Shown in pieces: positions 5,824 to 7,491 of a stretch of DNA of 7,491 nucleotides. The stretch lies in contig JAFMAA010000047.1 of the NCBI GenBank assembly GCA_029785235.1, positions 1 through 7,491 of the forward strand. The letters run 5' to 3'. The notes under the pieces were generated by a model. That model saw only the letters and a list, made by a program, of their open reading frames with translations. It did not search any database and was not told where the DNA came from. The translations under genes were made by a program, and so were the position numbers. Within the stretch, counting starts at the first letter, position 1. Every line of letters starts with the position of its first letter. Origin of the DNA: Nitrososphaerota archaeon. Its GTDB lineage: Archaea; Thermoproteota; Nitrososphaeria; Nitrososphaerales; UBA183.

Positions 5824-6432
5824 TTATGGGTTCTGGGGCGAAGACGGCTTCCCTCTCGACACAAAGCGGTTCCCCCACTCGAAGAACCTCCATCTGTTAG
5901 ACCGTCCGGCAGACACCCCTACCCTAGTGCTAGTCGAAATCTCTCTCGCTTTGCGCCCACATTCTAAGTAGAGCCTCTCGGATGTCACGAGGTCTTCTCC
6001 GTCTAACCTGTTGTCTATGCCCAGGGCCTTGGTCAGGCTGCCTGGCCCGGAGGCGAGCTTGACGAAGGGGGCTCCCTCCCGGTTCCTCGACATGGCATTG
6101 ACTCCCTCGCATGGCTCTATTGCCCTCAGCAGAACTGCCCCGGGTGCCCCCCGTGGTTCTGTGGTGACATTCAGGCAGTAGTGCAGGCCCATCGTGAAGT
6201 AGACGTAAGCATGTCCCGGCGGACCAAACATGACACGGTTTCGCGGAGTCATCCCCTTGTGAGCGTGGCTCGCAGGGTCTCTCGGGCCCCTGTACGCTTC
6301 TGTCTCGACGATGGTTCCAGACAACCTCTCCCCTCCTATCACCCTGACGATGCGGCATCCAATCAAATCCCTTGCCACTGCTGGGGTATACCTGTTGTAG
6401 AACTCCCGCGGCACGCGGCCAAGCAAAATCAT
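5824..6432 (-). CDS. mpg: DNA-3-methyladenine glycosylase (AAG/MPG family)
   Basis: Base-excision repair enzyme that removes alkylated and deaminated purines (3-methyladenine, 7-methylguanine, hypoxanthine) and leaves an abasic site. 202 residues, the usual length for prokaryotic members. The hallmark IVETEAYRGPRDPASHAHKG spans 41-60. By comparison with human AAG, Glu45 is the catalytic acid (Glu125), Tyr47 and His56 match Tyr127 and His136, Tyr78 matches the base-stacking Tyr159, and Asn88 matches Asn169. TPRNRVMF at 62-69 and LLRAIEP near 101-107 are also conserved, so the enzyme looks intact. ATG 6432 lies 21 bases below a palindromic TATA-like box, suggesting a leaderless message. The gene is divergent from an EndoQ-like pseudogene and upstream of tRNA-Pro. 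Confidence 0.95.
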   Translation of the reverse strand: MILLGRVPREFYNRYTPAVARDLIGCRIVRVIGGERLSGTIVETEAYRGPRDPASHAHKGMTPRNRVMFGPPGHAYVYFTMGLHYCLNVTTEPRGAPGAVLLRAIEPCEGVNAMSRNREGAPFVKLASGPGSLTKALGIDNRLDGEDLVTSERLYLECGRKAREISTSTRVGVSAGRSNRWRFFEWGNRFVSRGKPSSPQNP

Positions 6433-6453
6433 CCGATTGGACTCGCAAGGCCC

Positions 6454-6465
6454 GTTTAATTAAAC
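6454..6465. promoter_or_regulatory. Palindromic TATA-like box between mpg and the EndoQ-like pseudogene
   Basis: GTTTAATTAAAC is a perfect 12-base palindrome. Exactly 21 bases separate it from the mpg ATG (6432, leftward) and 22 bases from the ATG of the EndoQ-like relic (6488, rightward). Both spacings fit leaderless archaeal transcription, so a single symmetric box could have recruited TBP in either direction for two DNA-repair genes. Confidence 0.6.
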
Positions 6466-6487
6466 AGCCAGTCAGCCCTCCGCACCA

Positions 6488-7110
6488 ATGAACGTCTTGG
6501 CTGACCTACAGTTCCGCTAGCTGTTCGCGATGGCCGCCAGCAGAGACATAGAGCCGGAGCGCCTTGCCCCGGATGGCAAGATCAAAGGTCTCAGCCTACC
6601 CGGGATTGGCGGCGCTCACCCCATCTGATTCGAGCCGATGCCTAAACTTCGGCAGGTCTCAGGAACCCGCCTTTTTCAATACTTAAGGGACGACTTCGCT
6701 TTTGGGAGGCGTCTTACCATCTACCGCAAGGATAGGTGAGGGAGGAGTGTGCATCACCTTCTGCACGCACCAGATTTTGACAATCCTGCAGGTTGACGAC
6801 TTCATTCCCAGGTTCGCAGACCTCCCTTCCGCGAATCGGCGCGTACTCATCGGCACCAATCCGCCTTCTCTTGGAGGGTCCCAAGGGGTCTCGAGGTCGA
6901 TCTTGGTAATTCCCATCCACGCGTGGACTATGTAGCCCAGTGTGTTCGGGGCGAAACTTGTTCGTGTTCCATCGAAGACTCCTATAAATGACCTCGAGAA
7001 TACCCGCGATGAAGATCGGACCCACTAGCGACCTGCAAACGAACTGAAGGATTACTGTTGTTGACCGCGTCGCCTCGCTATGTCGCCCCATCCAAGGTCC
7101 TCGGCGTCGT
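6488..7110 (+). pseudogene. Decayed EndoQ-like (PHP-domain, TIGR00375-type) endonuclease gene
   Basis: EndoQ is an archaeal nuclease that cuts beside deaminated bases and uses a PHP metal centre. The reading frame from ATG 6488 gives ADLQFR-stop-LFAMAASRD, which aligns without a gap to the family's ADLQIHSR(Y/F)xxATSxx start: the metal-binding His has become Arg and Ser has become TAG (6518). Further on come GKIKGLSL, HPI-stop-FE (TGA 6626 where the family has Trp), LTIYRKDR, TGA 6737, and VHHLLHAPDFD. After a shift near 6792 another frame gives VDDFIPRFADL and LVIPIHAWT, with TAG 6933 near another family Trp, then SVFGAK. Later shifts give SIEDSYK (6968) and IGPTSDLQTN-stop-RIT (TGA 7045, again Trp), then APSKVLG (about 7085). 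The C-terminal part of about 100 residues is not seen. Family alignment is from memory, but the order of motifs is collinear. It is non-functional as read. Confidence 0.75.
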
Positions 7111-7149
7111 AATCGCATCGTGAGAGCGGAACGTAAAGGTGAAACCTGG

Positions 7150-7491
7150 CTACGACGGCGTGTACGTGGTTCCAGACCTGGAATAACCAGCAATGCCATT
7201 CCTTCCCATCTTGGAATAGACCGTGAGCGCTGCAAGGTAGAATCCAAGAAATATCGCGTATCCTATCCAGTTGTGGACCCCCCAGAATGCCGAGGCCCCA
7301 TCGACGTATCCCACCCACATCAGGAGCAGTATCCTGAATGAGTTAAGCAATGTCAATATCGTTATCCCCGCGACCGCTACGACAGCCGTCGATCGAATGT
7401 CCTTCCTCATGTCCAAGTGCATGAGACCAAGCAGACCGACGAAGGTGGTAATCGAAATTATACTCGAGCATCCTGGCGCAACGAAGCCGTT
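7150..7491 (-). CDS. Archaeosortase/exosortase-family membrane protease, N-terminus cut by the window edge
   Basis: 113 C-terminal residues are visible, in frame from base 7491. The family consists of multi-pass transpeptidases that cut C-terminal sorting signals of surface proteins and are thought to use Cys, Arg and His/Arg. Seen here: APGCSSI with Cys8 (of the visible part), LLNSFRILLL with Arg53, and GVHNWIGY with His73, at spacings usual for the family. Hydrophobic stretches at about 9-23, 35-61 and 76-92 are membrane helices. A short polar tail (GRNGIAGYSRSGTTYTPS) ends the protein. The ATG at 7422 lies inside the conserved core, after the active-site Cys, so it is not the start. The gene is convergent with the EndoQ-like relic, leaving about 40 bases between them. 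Which archaeosortase subfamily it belongs to cannot be told without the N-terminal half and its targets. Confidence 0.8.
   Translation of the reverse strand, partial: NGFVAPGCSSIISITTFVGLLGLMHLDMRKDIRSTAVVAVAGITILTLLNSFRILLLMWVGYVDGASAFWGVHNWIGYAIFLGFYLAALTVYSKMGRNGIAGYSRSGTTYTPS

Noticed and set aside
5930..6448. A 172-codon minus-strand ORF overlapping the glycosylase
   Set aside because: It is in another frame over the conserved catalytic region of mpg and shows no family motif.
6714..7318. Minus-strand ORFs opposite the EndoQ relic, including a 177-codon one
   Set aside because: Their sequences are low-quality antisense of the EndoQ-like motifs and, at the right end, the wrong frame over the archaeosortase gene.
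7120..7341. Plus-strand ORF extending the EndoQ relic rightward
   Set aside because: It is antisense to the archaeosortase core, and I see no EndoQ C-terminal motifs in it.
1..7491. CRISPR arrays, insertion sequences, long repeats
   Set aside because: I saw no regularly spaced repeats, transposase motifs or terminal inverted repeats in the window.

Overview
The window is archaeal. Start codons sit about 20-30 bases below TATA-type boxes, with little or no leader. The tRNA-Pro gene carries an anticodon-loop intron of the archaeal bulge-helix-bulge kind and encodes no CCA. Gene content (class II ribonucleotide reductase, archaeosortase-type protease, relic of an EndoQ-type PHP nuclease) also fits an archaeon. 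I lean towards a Nitrososphaeria- or Bathyarchaeia-like lineage, but that is weak inference.

Left part, minus strand: an adenosylcobalamin-dependent ribonucleotide reductase (nrdJ) begins at 2039 and runs off the left edge. Directly upstream, in the same direction, is a 695-residue protein (4275-2188) that joins an N-terminal winged helix, an ATP-cone, a NrdD-like fold without its radical residues, and a C-terminal zinc ribbon. This resembles an archaeal counterpart of bacterial NrdR (zinc ribbon plus ATP-cone): a nucleotide-sensing regulator beside the enzyme it may control. The visible NrdJ has no N-terminal ATP-cone. This pair is the most interesting system in the window.

Middle (4310-5320): sparse sequence with a possible short divergent gene, a weak SD-preceded ORF, and a likely decayed fragment on the minus strand.

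Right part: on the minus strand, in order of transcription, come an alkyladenine DNA glycosylase (6432-5824), a tRNA-Pro(UGG) gene with a 32-nt intron (5795-5689), a small two-helix membrane protein (5651-5475) and a very basic 51-residue ORF whose GTG overlaps the previous stop. A perfectly palindromic TATA-like box at 6454-6465 lies midway between the glycosylase start and the start of a rightward EndoQ-like gene that is now a pseudogene (6488 to about 7110) with several in-frame stops and frameshifts. The window ends with the C-terminal half of an archaeosortase/exosortase-family membrane protease on the minus strand (7491-7150), convergent with the pseudogene.
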